Source: 0-14-3-00-62-12 sp034440555
GTDB taxonomy: Bacteria > Pseudomonadota > Gammaproteobacteria > Xanthomonadales > Ahniellaceae
DNA: 26,343 nucleotides
Assembly (NCBI GenBank): GCA_034440555.1
Contig: JAWXCG010000152.1
Span: forward strand, 1-26,343
Direction: 5' to 3'
Shown here: positions 15,209 to 24,109 of the stretch, in pieces
How positions within the stretch are numbered: the stretch's first letter is position 1
Layout of the letters: every line of letters starts with the position of its first letter
The notes under the pieces: generated by a model
What the model was told of the DNA's origin: nothing
What the model saw: the letters and a program-made list of their open reading frames with translations, nothing else
The model's database searches: none
Program-made: the position numbers and the translations under genes

Positions 15209-15406
15209 GCGGTTCGCCATGCGCAGGCTGCGCCAGCCGTGTACATTCGCCGAATGGGGCGCTGCGCAGTTGCCGTCTGCCGGTCACTGAGGCGCGTTCG
15301 ACTTTTCATTTTCCCTGTGACAAAGGCTTCCCCGCGGGTGTGGACTGGGGCGAGCGTTGCGGCGTGCGCCGCAGGCATGATCTATCGCTGCATGGAGCCT
15401 GATCGA

Positions 15407-17752
15407 ATGCGAAGCGTCGCGTCGTCGCGAATCTTGTTAGCGCTGTTTGCCGGTGTCCTGATACTGGCGGGCCTCTTGCCGGTGTATGCGGCCCCAGCAC
15501 CATTGCTGATTCCAGCGCCGGCTTCACTGAAAATCGGCCGCGGTGAATTTCTGCTCGATGCCCGAGTTGTTATCCAGGTGCGCGCCGCGGACGCTGAGAT
15601 GCGAAGCGCGGGCGCCTATCTCAGTGACCTGATCTGGCACACCTATGGTCTGCGTCTAGCGGTGCGCGCCGGTCGCGGGCCGGGCGCAACCATCGAGTTG
15701 CGTCGCAGCCCGCGCACTGGCAAACCCGAGTCGTACCGTATCCACGCAAGTTCAAGGCGTGTGCGCATTGCCGCGCACAGCCACGAAGGACTGCTGCATG
15801 GCACGCGCACCTTGTGGCAACTGATAGCCCGCAGCGCGGATCAAGGCACACTCGCAATCCCGGCGGTACGCATCGACGATGCACCGCGATTCATCTGGCG
15901 CGGCATCATGCTGGACTCGGCGCGGCACTATCAAACGCCGCAATTCATCCGCGACTACATCGACTGGATGGCGTTGCACAAACTCAACGTGTTGCACTGG
16001 CATCTGACCGACGATCAGGCGTGGCGTCTGCAGATCCAAAAGTATCCCAAGCTCACCGATGTCGGCGCTTGGCGCGTGCCGGCGGGTCGCGCTGCAGGTG
16101 CCGATATCGATTCCGCCACCGGCATGCCGCGTCACTATGGCGGCTTCTACACGCAACAACAGGTACGTGAGATCGTTGCGCACGCCAAGACGCGTGGTGT
16201 GCGCATCGTGCCCGAAATCGAAATGCCCGGACACGCGACGGCGGCGTTGGTCGCCTATCCGCAGTTTGCCGCCAGCGCCAGACCGGCAACGATCGTGCCC
16301 GCCGACTGGGGCATTTATTCGCATGTCTACGGTGTCGAGGAGCCCACGTTTGAATTTCTCGAAGACGTGCTGGACGAGGTGATGGCCATGTTTCCCGGCG
16401 AGTGGATCCACGTTGGTGGGGACGAAGTCGAGAAGACACAATGGGCGCAGTCGCCACAGGCCCAGACGCGCATGCGCGAACTCGGCATCACCGAACCCGC
16501 CGGCCTGCAGGGTTACTTTACGCAACGCATCGGCCGCTACCTGCAGGCGCATGGACGACGCCTGGTTGGCTGGGACGAGATCCTCACACCCGGTCTGGCG
16601 CGCAACGCGATCGTCATGTCGTGGCGCGGCATCGATGGCGCGCTCGCGGCCACGGCCCAAGGCTACGACAGTGTGCTGTCGCCCTTTCCAACACTGTATT
16701 TCGACAATCGCCAGGGTACCACTGCCGATGAACCGCCAGGACGCGTGCGGCTGATCTCACTTGAAGACGTCTATCGTTTCGACCCATTGCCCGACGCACT
16801 CAATACGCAGCAGGCCAAACATCTGCTCGGCATCCAGGGTGCGGTGTGGACCGAGCACATCCGAACCGAGGCACGCGTTGCCTGGATGAGTTTTCCACGC
16901 GCAGCGGCGGTGGCGGAACTCGGTTGGTCCCAGCCGGAACGGCGCGACTGGAATGACTTCCTCAGACGCTTGCCGGCACAGTTCGCGCGTTACGACGCGT
17001 TGCACATTCCCCATGCGGATAGCGCGTTCGCGGTTGATGTCAAAGCGCGCGAGCAGCTCGAGCCGCATCAAGTCCAGTTGACCCTGTCAACGCAAACCGG
17101 CGCTGGAGCGATTCGCTACACGCTCGATGGCAGTGAACCTGACGCCCAATCATCGCTCTACCGTGAACCATTGTCGCTTGAGCTGCCGATTGATCTGCGC
17201 GTTGCGAGCTACTGGGACACGCAACGGCTTTCGCGTACCCGCCATCACCCGCTCAGCCGCGCACAGATGAAGCATCGCAGCAGCGCCGAACTTAAATTGT
17301 GCAGCGACAATATCGCGCTGGCGATGGAGGATGACGCGCCGCTAACTGGTGATCGCGCCGTGTTCCATCTGGACATCCAGAACCCGTGCTGGATCTACGA
17401 GCAGGCCAATCTTGACCGCGTCGAGCGAATCGTCGCTGCGGTCGGAGACGTGCCCTTTAACTTTCAGATTGGCGAAACCGTGCACAAGATCATTCTGGCC
17501 AAACCGGAAACACCCAATGGCGAATTACTCGTACATCTGGATCGCTGCGACGGCCCATTGATTGCGCGCATCGCCCTGCCGTCAAACGCGAACCAGCTCG
17601 CTGTGACTGAACTGGCAGCGGCGACGATCACGGCAGCACCGGGCCGCCACGATCTGTGTTTTCGATTTGCGCAGCACGGCATAGATCCGATGCGCACGCT
17701 GGATTGGGTGCAGCTTGTGGACCGTCCATCAGCAGCAGAGGAGCGTCAGTGA
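15407..17752 (+). CDS. Exported GH20 beta-N-acetylhexosaminidase
   Basis: A 781-residue glycoside hydrolase that releases terminal GlcNAc from chitooligosaccharides or murein fragments. Residues 1-31 are a signal peptide (RILLALFAGVLILAGLLPVYAA). The GH20 N-terminal domain spans about 35-155. The catalytic barrel starts at RFIWRGIMLDSARH (about 160) and includes LNVLHWHLTDDQAWRL and the catalytic pair D339-E340 in HVGGDEVEK; in this family Asp orients the acetamido group and Glu is the acid. A chitobiase C-terminal-type domain follows (IRYTLDGSEPD, about 556-620), then a 150-residue extra domain ending RHDLCFRF / TLDWVQL, reminiscent of a family 6-like carbohydrate-binding module. I chose ATG 15407, with GGAG at 15394-15397; 15392 and 15239 lack ribosome sites. 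It ends 2 bases before the PTS gene. Confidence 0.92.
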   Translation: MRSVASSRILLALFAGVLILAGLLPVYAAPAPLLIPAPASLKIGRGEFLLDARVVIQVRAADAEMRSAGAYLSDLIWHTYGLRLAVRAGRGPGATIELRRSPRTGKPESYRIHASSRRVRIAAHSHEGLLHGTRTLWQLIARSADQGTLAIPAVRIDDAPRFIWRGIMLDSARHYQTPQFIRDYIDWMALHKLNVLHWHLTDDQAWRLQIQKYPKLTDVGAWRVPAGRAAGADIDSATGMPRHYGGFYTQQQVREIVAHAKTRGVRIVPEIEMPGHATAALVAYPQFAASARPATIVPADWGIYSHVYGVEEPTFEFLEDVLDEVMAMFPGEWIHVGGDEVEKTQWAQSPQAQTRMRELGITEPAGLQGYFTQRIGRYLQAHGRRLVGWDEILTPGLARNAIVMSWRGIDGALAATAQGYDSVLSPFPTLYFDNRQGTTADEPPGRVRLISLEDVYRFDPLPDALNTQQAKHLLGIQGAVWTEHIRTEARVAWMSFPRAAAVAELGWSQPERRDWNDFLRRLPAQFARYDALHIPHADSAFAVDVKAREQLEPHQVQLTLSTQTGAGAIRYTLDGSEPDAQSSLYREPLSLELPIDLRVASYWDTQRLSRTRHHPLSRAQMKHRSSAELKLCSDNIALAMEDDAPLTGDRAVFHLDIQNPCWIYEQANLDRVERIVAAVGDVPFNFQIGETVHKIILAKPETPNGELLVHLDRCDGPLIARIALPSNANQLAVTELAAATITAAPGRHDLCFRFAQHGIDPMRTLDWVQLVDRPSAAEERQ

Positions 17753-17754
17753 CC

Positions 17755-20271
17755 ATGCACACGCTGATTCTAAAATCGCCGCTGGCCGGATGGGCGTTGC
17801 CACTCGAGGACGTGCCCGATCCGGTGTTCGCACAGCGCATGGCCGGAGATGGCATCGGCATTGATCCAACCGGCGATGTACTGCACGCGCCCTGCGACGG
17901 ACAAATTTTCCCGATGCCCGGGTCCAAGCATGCACTGACGTTGCGCAGTGCTGGCGGCGCCGACCTATTGCTGCATTTGGGCATCGAGACCGTCGCGCTG
18001 GCCGGGGAAGGATTCCAATCGCTGGTGCGTTCGGGCGAACAGGTGCGCTGTGGGCAGCCGCTGTTGCGTTTTGATCTGGATCTGATCGCGCGCCGCGCGC
18101 GCAGTGCCGTCACACCGATCCTGGTGGTCTCCGGCGGTACGGTGCGACGTTGCGACGTGAACCGCCCACTCCGGGTAGGCGATTTTCTGATGGAGATCGA
18201 AGTCGCTGCAGTGCCCAAAGAAACCGCTGCGGCACACGGCGAGATGGAGCTCCGACACGCATTTCGCGCAGCCTTCGATCACGGTATTCATGCGCGACCG
18301 GCGGCGTTGATTGTTTCCGCGCTCAAACCATTTTCCGCGCGGGTCAGCATGCATGCGCGCGGCCGCCAAGCCAATGCGCGCAGCGCTGTGGCATTGATGG
18401 CACTGGGCGTGTCGCGCGATGAAGTGATCGAGATCCACGCCGTCGGCGAGGACGCAGCGGCTGCAATCGCGGCATTGTCCGCATTGCTCGGCGCAGCGGC
18501 AGCGGCGCCAGTTACGCTTCCAGCCGATGTCACGCCGCACGTGCTGGACGAACGCATCGCGCTGCCGGAACGGCTGCCCGCCGTGATCGCACACCGCGGT
18601 CTGGCCCTGGGCCGCGCGGTGCAGATGCAACAGGCGATACCGAGCATCGTCGAACGCAGCAGCAAGATTCCGCAGCAGGAGTCGGGCATGCTGCTGGCGG
18701 CAATCGACGCTGTCAGAGTGCATCTGGAAACGTTGATCGCGGTGCAACGTGGCGAACAGAGAACCATCTTGATCGCGCATGTTGAGCTGATCCAGGATCC
18801 GGAACTGCACGAGCGCGCCGAGCATTGGATCGGACAGGGGCGCAGTGCCGCATTTGGATGGCATCAGGCGATTGCCGCGTCCAGCGCAGCGCTGAGTGCA
18901 CTCGCCGATCCGCACATCAAAGAACGTAATGCCGATCTGCGCGATCTCGAAATACAGGTGTTGCGCGTACTCGACGGTCAATCGCCGTCGGCCGGTGCTG
19001 CGCTGCCCGAGGACGCTATCCTGCTCGCTGACGAGCTGCTGCCGTCGCAATTGATCGCGCTCGACCGGACGCGCATCGCGGGTCTGTGCTGCGCGCGTGG
19101 TGGTCCGACATCGCATGTGGCGATTATCGCCGCCGCGCTGGGTATCCCCGCACTGGTCGCGGCCGGCGCGCAGGTGTTGCAGATTGCCGAAGGCGCCGAG
19201 CTGCTGTTGGACGCCAATCACGGCTGGCTACGGATCGCGCCCACCGACGACGAACGGCAGCGCGTGCGCCGTACTCTGTCGGAGCAACGCGAGCGAAATG
19301 TTGTGGATTTGGCAGCGGCGGCGACGCGCGCCGAAACGCGCGACCAGGTGCCGATCGCGGTACTGGCCAACCTCGGTGCAGCGGTCGAGGCCGCGCTCGC
19401 AGTGACGCGTGGTGCGGACGGTTGCGGCCTGTTGCGCAGCGAGTTCCTGTTCCTGCAGCGTCAGCTGCCGCCGGATGAAGACGAGCAGCGACGCGAATAC
19501 CAGAGCATTCTCGATGCGCTGGACGGACGCGTGCTGACTATCCGCACGCTCGATATTGGTGGCGACAAACCGATTCCGTACCTACCGCTGCCGCCGGAGG
19601 ACAATCCGGCACTGGGTCTGCGCGGCTTGCGCACCAGCCTGGCCTCGCCCGACCTGCTTAAAACCCAACTGCGCGCGATCCTGCAGCTACAGCCGCTCGC
19701 ACAATGTCGCGTGCTGTTGCCCATGGTCACCGATGTCGACGAGATCCGCGTCGTGCGTGCAGTGATGCAGGAGTGCCAGCATGAACTCGGCATCGCCATC
19801 ACGCCGAAACTCGGTGCGATGATCGAGACGCCGGCGTCTGCCCTGCTCGCGGATCAACTCTTGCTCGAAGCCGATTTCCTGTCGATCGGCACCAACGACT
19901 TGTCGCAATATGTGTTGGCGATGGATCGCGGCCATCCGCAACTGGCGGCGCGACTCGACGCGCTGCACCCGGCTGTGTTGCGATTGATCGGTTCGGTTGC
20001 CGCTGCCGGCCACGCGCTCGGCCGCGAGGTCGCAGTCTGCGGGGGCCTGGCTTCCGACCCGGACGCGATACCGGTGCTGATCGGACTGGGTATTCGTGAA
20101 TTGTCGGCGGTTCCCACCGCGATTCCCGAGCTCAAACGAATTATTCGCACGTTGCGCATCGGCGCCTGTCGCGAGCTGGCGCAGCAGGCGTTGGGATTGA
20201 CCGGCGCAGCAGCGGTGCGCGAACTCGCGATCGCCTGGCGTGCAAAGCGCAGCGAAGGCTCAGGAGATTAA
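17755..20271 (+). CDS. nagF: PTS fusion protein EIIA(Glc-type)-HPr-Enzyme I
   Basis: This 838-residue cytoplasmic protein carries the phosphate chain from PEP to the GlcNAc permease in one polypeptide. Domain 1 (about 1-150) is a glucose-type EIIA with H59 (SKHALTL) and phospho-accepting H74 (LLLHLGIETV). Domain 2 (about 162-250) is HPr with H179 in HGIHARPAAL. Domain 3 (about 265-838) is Enzyme I with H454 in GGPTSHVAII, the PEP-site segments TIRTLDIGGDKPIPY and IGTNDLSQYVLAMDR, and C762 in VAVCGGLASDP. All expected catalytic residues are present, so it should work without other PTS proteins. AGAGGAG at 17737-17743 precedes the ATG. It begins 2 bases after the hexosaminidase stop and ends 3 bases before the permease, so the three genes form an operon. 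Such fusions are known as NagF in relatives. Confidence 0.93.
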   Translation: MHTLILKSPLAGWALPLEDVPDPVFAQRMAGDGIGIDPTGDVLHAPCDGQIFPMPGSKHALTLRSAGGADLLLHLGIETVALAGEGFQSLVRSGEQVRCGQPLLRFDLDLIARRARSAVTPILVVSGGTVRRCDVNRPLRVGDFLMEIEVAAVPKETAAAHGEMELRHAFRAAFDHGIHARPAALIVSALKPFSARVSMHARGRQANARSAVALMALGVSRDEVIEIHAVGEDAAAAIAALSALLGAAAAAPVTLPADVTPHVLDERIALPERLPAVIAHRGLALGRAVQMQQAIPSIVERSSKIPQQESGMLLAAIDAVRVHLETLIAVQRGEQRTILIAHVELIQDPELHERAEHWIGQGRSAAFGWHQAIAASSAALSALADPHIKERNADLRDLEIQVLRVLDGQSPSAGAALPEDAILLADELLPSQLIALDRTRIAGLCCARGGPTSHVAIIAAALGIPALVAAGAQVLQIAEGAELLLDANHGWLRIAPTDDERQRVRRTLSEQRERNVVDLAAAATRAETRDQVPIAVLANLGAAVEAALAVTRGADGCGLLRSEFLFLQRQLPPDEDEQRREYQSILDALDGRVLTIRTLDIGGDKPIPYLPLPPEDNPALGLRGLRTSLASPDLLKTQLRAILQLQPLAQCRVLLPMVTDVDEIRVVRAVMQECQHELGIAITPKLGAMIETPASALLADQLLLEADFLSIGTNDLSQYVLAMDRGHPQLAARLDALHPAVLRLIGSVAAAGHALGREVAVCGGLASDPDAIPVLIGLGIRELSAVPTAIPELKRIIRTLRIGACRELAQQALGLTGAAAVRELAIAWRAKRSEGSGD

Positions 20272-20274
20272 TCC

Positions 20275-22038
20275 ATGTTCAAGACCCTGATCAACGCGAC
20301 CCAGCAACTTGGCCGAGCTTTGATGCTGCCGATCGCCGTGCTGCCGGTCGCCGGATTGCTGCTCCGGCTTGGCCAACCGGATTTACTCGATGCGGCGGCG
20401 GTCGCTGCTGCCGGCGACGCGATCTTCTCCAACCTCGGCCTGTTGTTCGCGATCGGTGTGGCGGTCGGACTCGCCCGCGAAAATCACGGTGCTGCCGGTT
20501 TGGCTGCCGTGGTCGGATTTCTCGTTGCCACCAAGGGTGCGGAAGTGCTGTTGAGCGTGCCACCGGAGGTGGTGGTGGCCGCGCAAGGCGCGCACGAAGC
20601 GGTGGTTCTGGCCGCACACAAGGCGCGCCAACTGTCCAAGCTCAGTGTGCCGATCGGCATCTTGTCCGGCGTCATCGCCGGCATGCTGTACAACCGATAC
20701 AGCAACATCAAACTGCCCAGCTACCTCGCGTTCTTCGCTGGCCGCCGTTTCGTGCCGATCGCCGCCGGCTGCGCCGGACTGCTGGTGGCGATGGTGTTCG
20801 GCTATGGCTGGCCACTGCTTGAGCACGGCATGGACCGACTCAGCCATGGCGTTATTGAATCAGGTTCGTGGGGCCTGTTCGTTTACGGCGTGCTGAACCG
20901 CGTGCTGATCATCACCGGCCTGCATCACATTCTGAATAATGTGGCCTGGTTTCTGGTGGGTGATTTCGGCGGCGTCACCGGCGATCTGAAGCGATTTTTT
21001 GCCGGCGATCCGAGCGCCGGAATGTTCATGAGCGGTTTTTTCCCGGTGATGATGTTTGGCTTGCCAGCGGCCTGTCTCGCCATGTACCACACCGCATTGC
21101 CACAACGTCGCCGCGAGACCGCCGGTCTGCTGATGTCGATGGGGTTGACTTCATTCCTGACCGGAGTCACCGAGCCGATCGAGTTCACCTTCATGTTTCT
21201 GGCGCCGTTTCTGTATGTACTGCACGCGCTGCTTACCGGTACCGCGATGGTAGTGATGCATCTGCTCGACAGCCGTCTCGGCTTCAGCTTTTCAGCCGGG
21301 CTATTCGACTACGTCCTCAATTTCCGCAACGCCAGTCATCCGCTCTATCTAGTGCCCGTGGGCGCAGTCTATTTCGCGCTGTACTACGGCCTGTTCCGCT
21401 ATTTCATCGTGCGCTTGGATTTGAAGACGCCGGGTCGCGAAATGGAGGACGCGCAGCGCGTCGGTGCTACTGGAACCGTTGTCGTCGCCGGCGACCCGGT
21501 AAGCGCCTACATCGTTGCGCTCGGTGGTGCCGGTAATCTACTCAATGTCGACGCCTGCACCACGCGGCTACGATTGCGCGTCGCAAACGTCGATCGCATT
21601 GACGAACCGGCGTTGCGCCGACTCGGAGCGCGCGGCGTGTTGCGACTGAGCAGCAACGATCTGCAGGTGGTGGTCGGCCCAATTGCCGATCAGTTGGCTG
21701 GCGATATACGCACGCAGATGACTGTTCTACCAGCGCAAATGCATTCTGCGGACCAGACGCGCGGCAACAGTCCGGCAATCGAGGCGCAGGCAAGTGAAGT
21801 CCGCGAATGGGCACCCGCTGCCCTGCTCGCAGCTGCACTCGGTGGCGCGCAAAACATCACACACATCGAGTTGGCACACGCGCGCCTGTTGCTGAATGTC
21901 CGCGGCGACGCCGCCGTCGACGAGGCTGCATTGGCCGCGCTTGGCGTTCGCGGCATCGCCCGACTGGCCGGCGACCGCCTGCATCTACTGCATCCTCAGG
22001 CCGAGACTCTGCTGCGTCCGCGATCCGCCGCGGGCTGA
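20275..22038 (+). CDS. nagE: PTS GlcNAc-specific EIICB permease with an extra degenerate EIIB domain
   Basis: A 587-residue inner-membrane permease that imports GlcNAc and phosphorylates it at O6. EIIC (about 1-370) has about ten membrane segments and the glucose-family motif GLTSFLTGVTEPIEFTF. EIIB (about 405-480) has the phospho-accepting C428 in VDACTTRLRLRV. The following C-terminal segment (about 513-587) repeats the EIIB pattern (ALGGAQNI, ARLLLNVRG, DEAALAALGVRGIARLAGD) but has IELAHARL where EIIB has VDACTTRL, so the cysteine is missing. E. coli NagE has EIIA in that position; here EIIA is in the adjacent fusion protein. AGGAG at 20262-20266 lies 8 bases before the ATG. GlcNAc specificity is inferred from the locus. 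Confidence 0.92.
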   Translation: MFKTLINATQQLGRALMLPIAVLPVAGLLLRLGQPDLLDAAAVAAAGDAIFSNLGLLFAIGVAVGLARENHGAAGLAAVVGFLVATKGAEVLLSVPPEVVVAAQGAHEAVVLAAHKARQLSKLSVPIGILSGVIAGMLYNRYSNIKLPSYLAFFAGRRFVPIAAGCAGLLVAMVFGYGWPLLEHGMDRLSHGVIESGSWGLFVYGVLNRVLIITGLHHILNNVAWFLVGDFGGVTGDLKRFFAGDPSAGMFMSGFFPVMMFGLPAACLAMYHTALPQRRRETAGLLMSMGLTSFLTGVTEPIEFTFMFLAPFLYVLHALLTGTAMVVMHLLDSRLGFSFSAGLFDYVLNFRNASHPLYLVPVGAVYFALYYGLFRYFIVRLDLKTPGREMEDAQRVGATGTVVVAGDPVSAYIVALGGAGNLLNVDACTTRLRLRVANVDRIDEPALRRLGARGVLRLSSNDLQVVVGPIADQLAGDIRTQMTVLPAQMHSADQTRGNSPAIEAQASEVREWAPAALLAAALGGAQNITHIELAHARLLLNVRGDAAVDEAALAALGVRGIARLAGDRLHLLHPQAETLLRPRSAAG

Positions 22039-22241
22039 GGCTTTGGCGCACGCGCTCTGAATTCGCCACGCACAAGGCGCGTTTGCGAGCGCCAGCCAGT
22101 GTCGGCTTGCCGATCTGTGGCATGCTGCAGTCTGTGTGCCAGTGCACAAATAGCCGAGCGCAGCACGACTGCCGTGCGCAGCACGCAGGCTCAGGCGTCC
22201 ACGCATGGGCTCCTGCAGTCACCCAATACCGGAGCCCGATC

Positions 22242-23804
22242 TTGAAAAACCAGTTGCGCCTGTTAGCCATTATATTGCTGGCACTAGCCGCTTCGACCGT
22301 CGCGGCGCGAACTTCATTGCCGATCGAAGCCGAACCGCCGATCAACTCCGAAGCGCTCGGCGCTGAGTCTGTCGGCCATGAGTCCTTACTCGGCCCGAAC
22401 TACAGCGCGCAGACGATCGCACCCGTGGTGCAAACCGATCCCGTCGGGTCGCCGTCGATGCAGATGCTGCTGCGCTGGAACGCCGCCGCCATCGATGCCA
22501 GCGGACTGGACCACACGCCGTTGCAGCCGGGCGAATTTCGCGTGTTCGGCGAGCAACTTGGTCCGGCACGCGCCAGCCGCGCCATGGCAATCGTACACAT
22601 CGCGATGTTCGAAGCGATCAATGCCATCGATCAGCACTATGCGAGCTACGCCGGCATCGCGGTTGCCAACCCGAGCGCGTCAATGGATGCGGCCATTGTC
22701 CAGTCCGCGCACGACACTCTGGTTGCACTGTTTCCATCGCAGCGCGCCAAGCTCGACCGACGCATGTTCTTCGATGTGCGCCGCGTCCGCGACAGCACGG
22801 CACGCACCCTCGGTATCGAACTGGGCGCGCACACGGCCCAGGCGATCCTGGCGATGCGCGCCAATGATGGCTCCGCCCACGCCGAAATGCGCATGGATCA
22901 AGACTACGTTCCCAGCACTATGCCCGGCATCTGGCGGCAAGACCCGATCAGCCAGATACCGCTGGCTTTGGGCGCACGCTGGCAGGAGGTGCGGCCCTTC
23001 GTCATCGCGTCGGCGCAGCAGTTCCGCATCCCGCCACCGCCGGCGATGGGCAGTGCCCAATACACGGCCGCGTTCAACGAGGTGAAATCGCTAGGCGGAG
23101 ATGGCATCACCACGCCCACGCAGCGCACCCCCGAGCAGACCGAAATCGGCATCTACTGGGCCTACGACGGCACCCCCAGCCTGTGCGCGCCACCGCGCCT
23201 CTACAACCAGATTGCGAGATTGATCGCAGCGAAGATGGGGAGCAATCTGCTCGACACCGCGCGGCTGCTGGCGCTGGTCAATACCGCAATGGCCGACGCC
23301 GGACTGGCCAGTTGGGAATCCAAATACCACTACTCGTTCTGGCGCCCGATCGGCGGACTGCGCGAGGCGGATGTCGGTACCGGCCCCTCCGGGCTTGGAG
23401 ATAACAATCCCGACACGCACGGTGACGCGACGTTCAAGCCACTGGGCGCACCGGCCAGCAATCTCAACGGCCCGAACTTCACCCCGCCATTTCCCGCCTA
23501 TCCGTCAGGACATGCAACTTTCGGCGGCGCCCTGTTTCACACCCTGCGCCTGTTCTATGGCCGCGACGATATTCCCTTTACCTTCGTTTCCGACGAATTC
23601 ACCGGCGCCACCATTGGCAACGATGGCCTTACCCGCCCGCTGCTGCCGCGTAGTTTCACCACGCTGTCGCAGGCCGAAGAAGAAAATGGCCAGAGCCGCA
23701 TCTATCTGGGCATCCACTGGTCGTTCGACAAGTCCGCTGGCATCACTCAGGGCCGACAGATTGCTGAGTACATCTATCAGCGCGCGTTTCAGCCACTGCC
23801 TTAG
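22242..23804 (+). CDS. Secreted vanadium-dependent haloperoxidase / PAP2-type phosphatase
   Basis: A 520-residue exported enzyme. The start is taken as TTG 22242, with GGAG at 22231-22234 seven bases upstream; it leads straight into a signal peptide (KNQLRLLAIILLALAASTVAA). In-frame ATGs further upstream would put about 40 odd residues before it. The complete PAP2/vanadium-haloperoxidase signature is present: K361 and RP in KYHYSFWRP, PSGH with H424, and SRIYLGIHWSFD with H492, matching KX6RP...PSGH...SRX5HX3D. These residues bind phosphate or vanadate, so it could be an acid phosphatase or a haloperoxidase; the length favours the haloperoxidase branch. It follows nagE by 203 bp, on the same strand. 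A role in GlcNAc use is not evident. Confidence 0.85.
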   Translation: MKNQLRLLAIILLALAASTVAARTSLPIEAEPPINSEALGAESVGHESLLGPNYSAQTIAPVVQTDPVGSPSMQMLLRWNAAAIDASGLDHTPLQPGEFRVFGEQLGPARASRAMAIVHIAMFEAINAIDQHYASYAGIAVANPSASMDAAIVQSAHDTLVALFPSQRAKLDRRMFFDVRRVRDSTARTLGIELGAHTAQAILAMRANDGSAHAEMRMDQDYVPSTMPGIWRQDPISQIPLALGARWQEVRPFVIASAQQFRIPPPPAMGSAQYTAAFNEVKSLGGDGITTPTQRTPEQTEIGIYWAYDGTPSLCAPPRLYNQIARLIAAKMGSNLLDTARLLALVNTAMADAGLASWESKYHYSFWRPIGGLREADVGTGPSGLGDNNPDTHGDATFKPLGAPASNLNGPNFTPPFPAYPSGHATFGGALFHTLRLFYGRDDIPFTFVSDEFTGATIGNDGLTRPLLPRSFTTLSQAEEENGQSRIYLGIHWSFDKSAGITQGRQIAEYIYQRAFQPLP

Positions 23805-23887
23805 GCTATTGGGCACACGCTCGCACCGTGCGCTCGATTCGAGCAGCGACTCTGCTTGGATTGAGCGGCGTATTGCGTAGAGTATTA

Positions 23888-24040
23888 GGAAACCTCTGAA
23901 CAAGTCCGGAGCCGCGATAGCCCCCTGAGTCAGGGGGCGAAAAACTGCAAGTTTTTGACCAGCTCCGCTGTTGAGAGCGGGGTTTGGCAAGCAGTAAGCA
24001 GTGCGGCGAAGACGAAGTGGTGATTTATTCAGACCTTCCC
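23888..24040 (-). mobile_element. MITE-like element, copy 2 (153 bp), inverted relative to copy 1
   Basis: The ends are 23888-23905 (GGAAACCTCTGAACAAGT) and 24023-24040, whose reverse complement is GGGAAGGTCTGAATAAAT. The interior shares with copy 1 the palindrome GCCCCCTGA-G-TCAGGGGGC (23920-23938), the block GCGGCTCC next to it, and one unit of the CGCTCTCAACAG segment, all on the opposite strand. TTA at the left edge and CTA/TAA at the right edge hint at a short TA-centred target duplication, but this is not clear. It lies 83 bp after the haloperoxidase gene. Confidence 0.7.
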
Positions 24041-24051
24041 TAAGTGCTGAC

Positions 24052-24071
24052 TTATTCAGACCTTTCTTAGG
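24052..24071 (-). repeat. Extra copy of the MITE terminal sequence
   Basis: TTATTCAGACCTT at 24052 repeats the end sequence at 24025 exactly over 13 bases, and 17 of 20 bases match overall. The period is 27 bp. It may be the remnant end of a second insertion or a local duplication. It lies within 60 bp of the next start codon and could contribute to that promoter. Confidence 0.7.
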
Positions 24072-24109
24072 TACAGTCGGATTGTCATATCGCCCATGGG
24101 AGCTGCGTC

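Noticed and set aside
8542..15262. GCGCCCCATTGGGC at 8542-8555 and 12040-12053, and a one-mismatch inverse copy at 15249-15262
   Set aside because: One exact 14-base match is about what chance gives within 26 kb, and the first site lies between convergent genes, where a shared promoter operator would make little sense.
17965..19221. 418-codon minus frame opposite the PTS fusion gene
   Set aside because: Cys/His/Gln/Arg-rich antisense translation without domains; the plus strand carries all PTS active-site residues.
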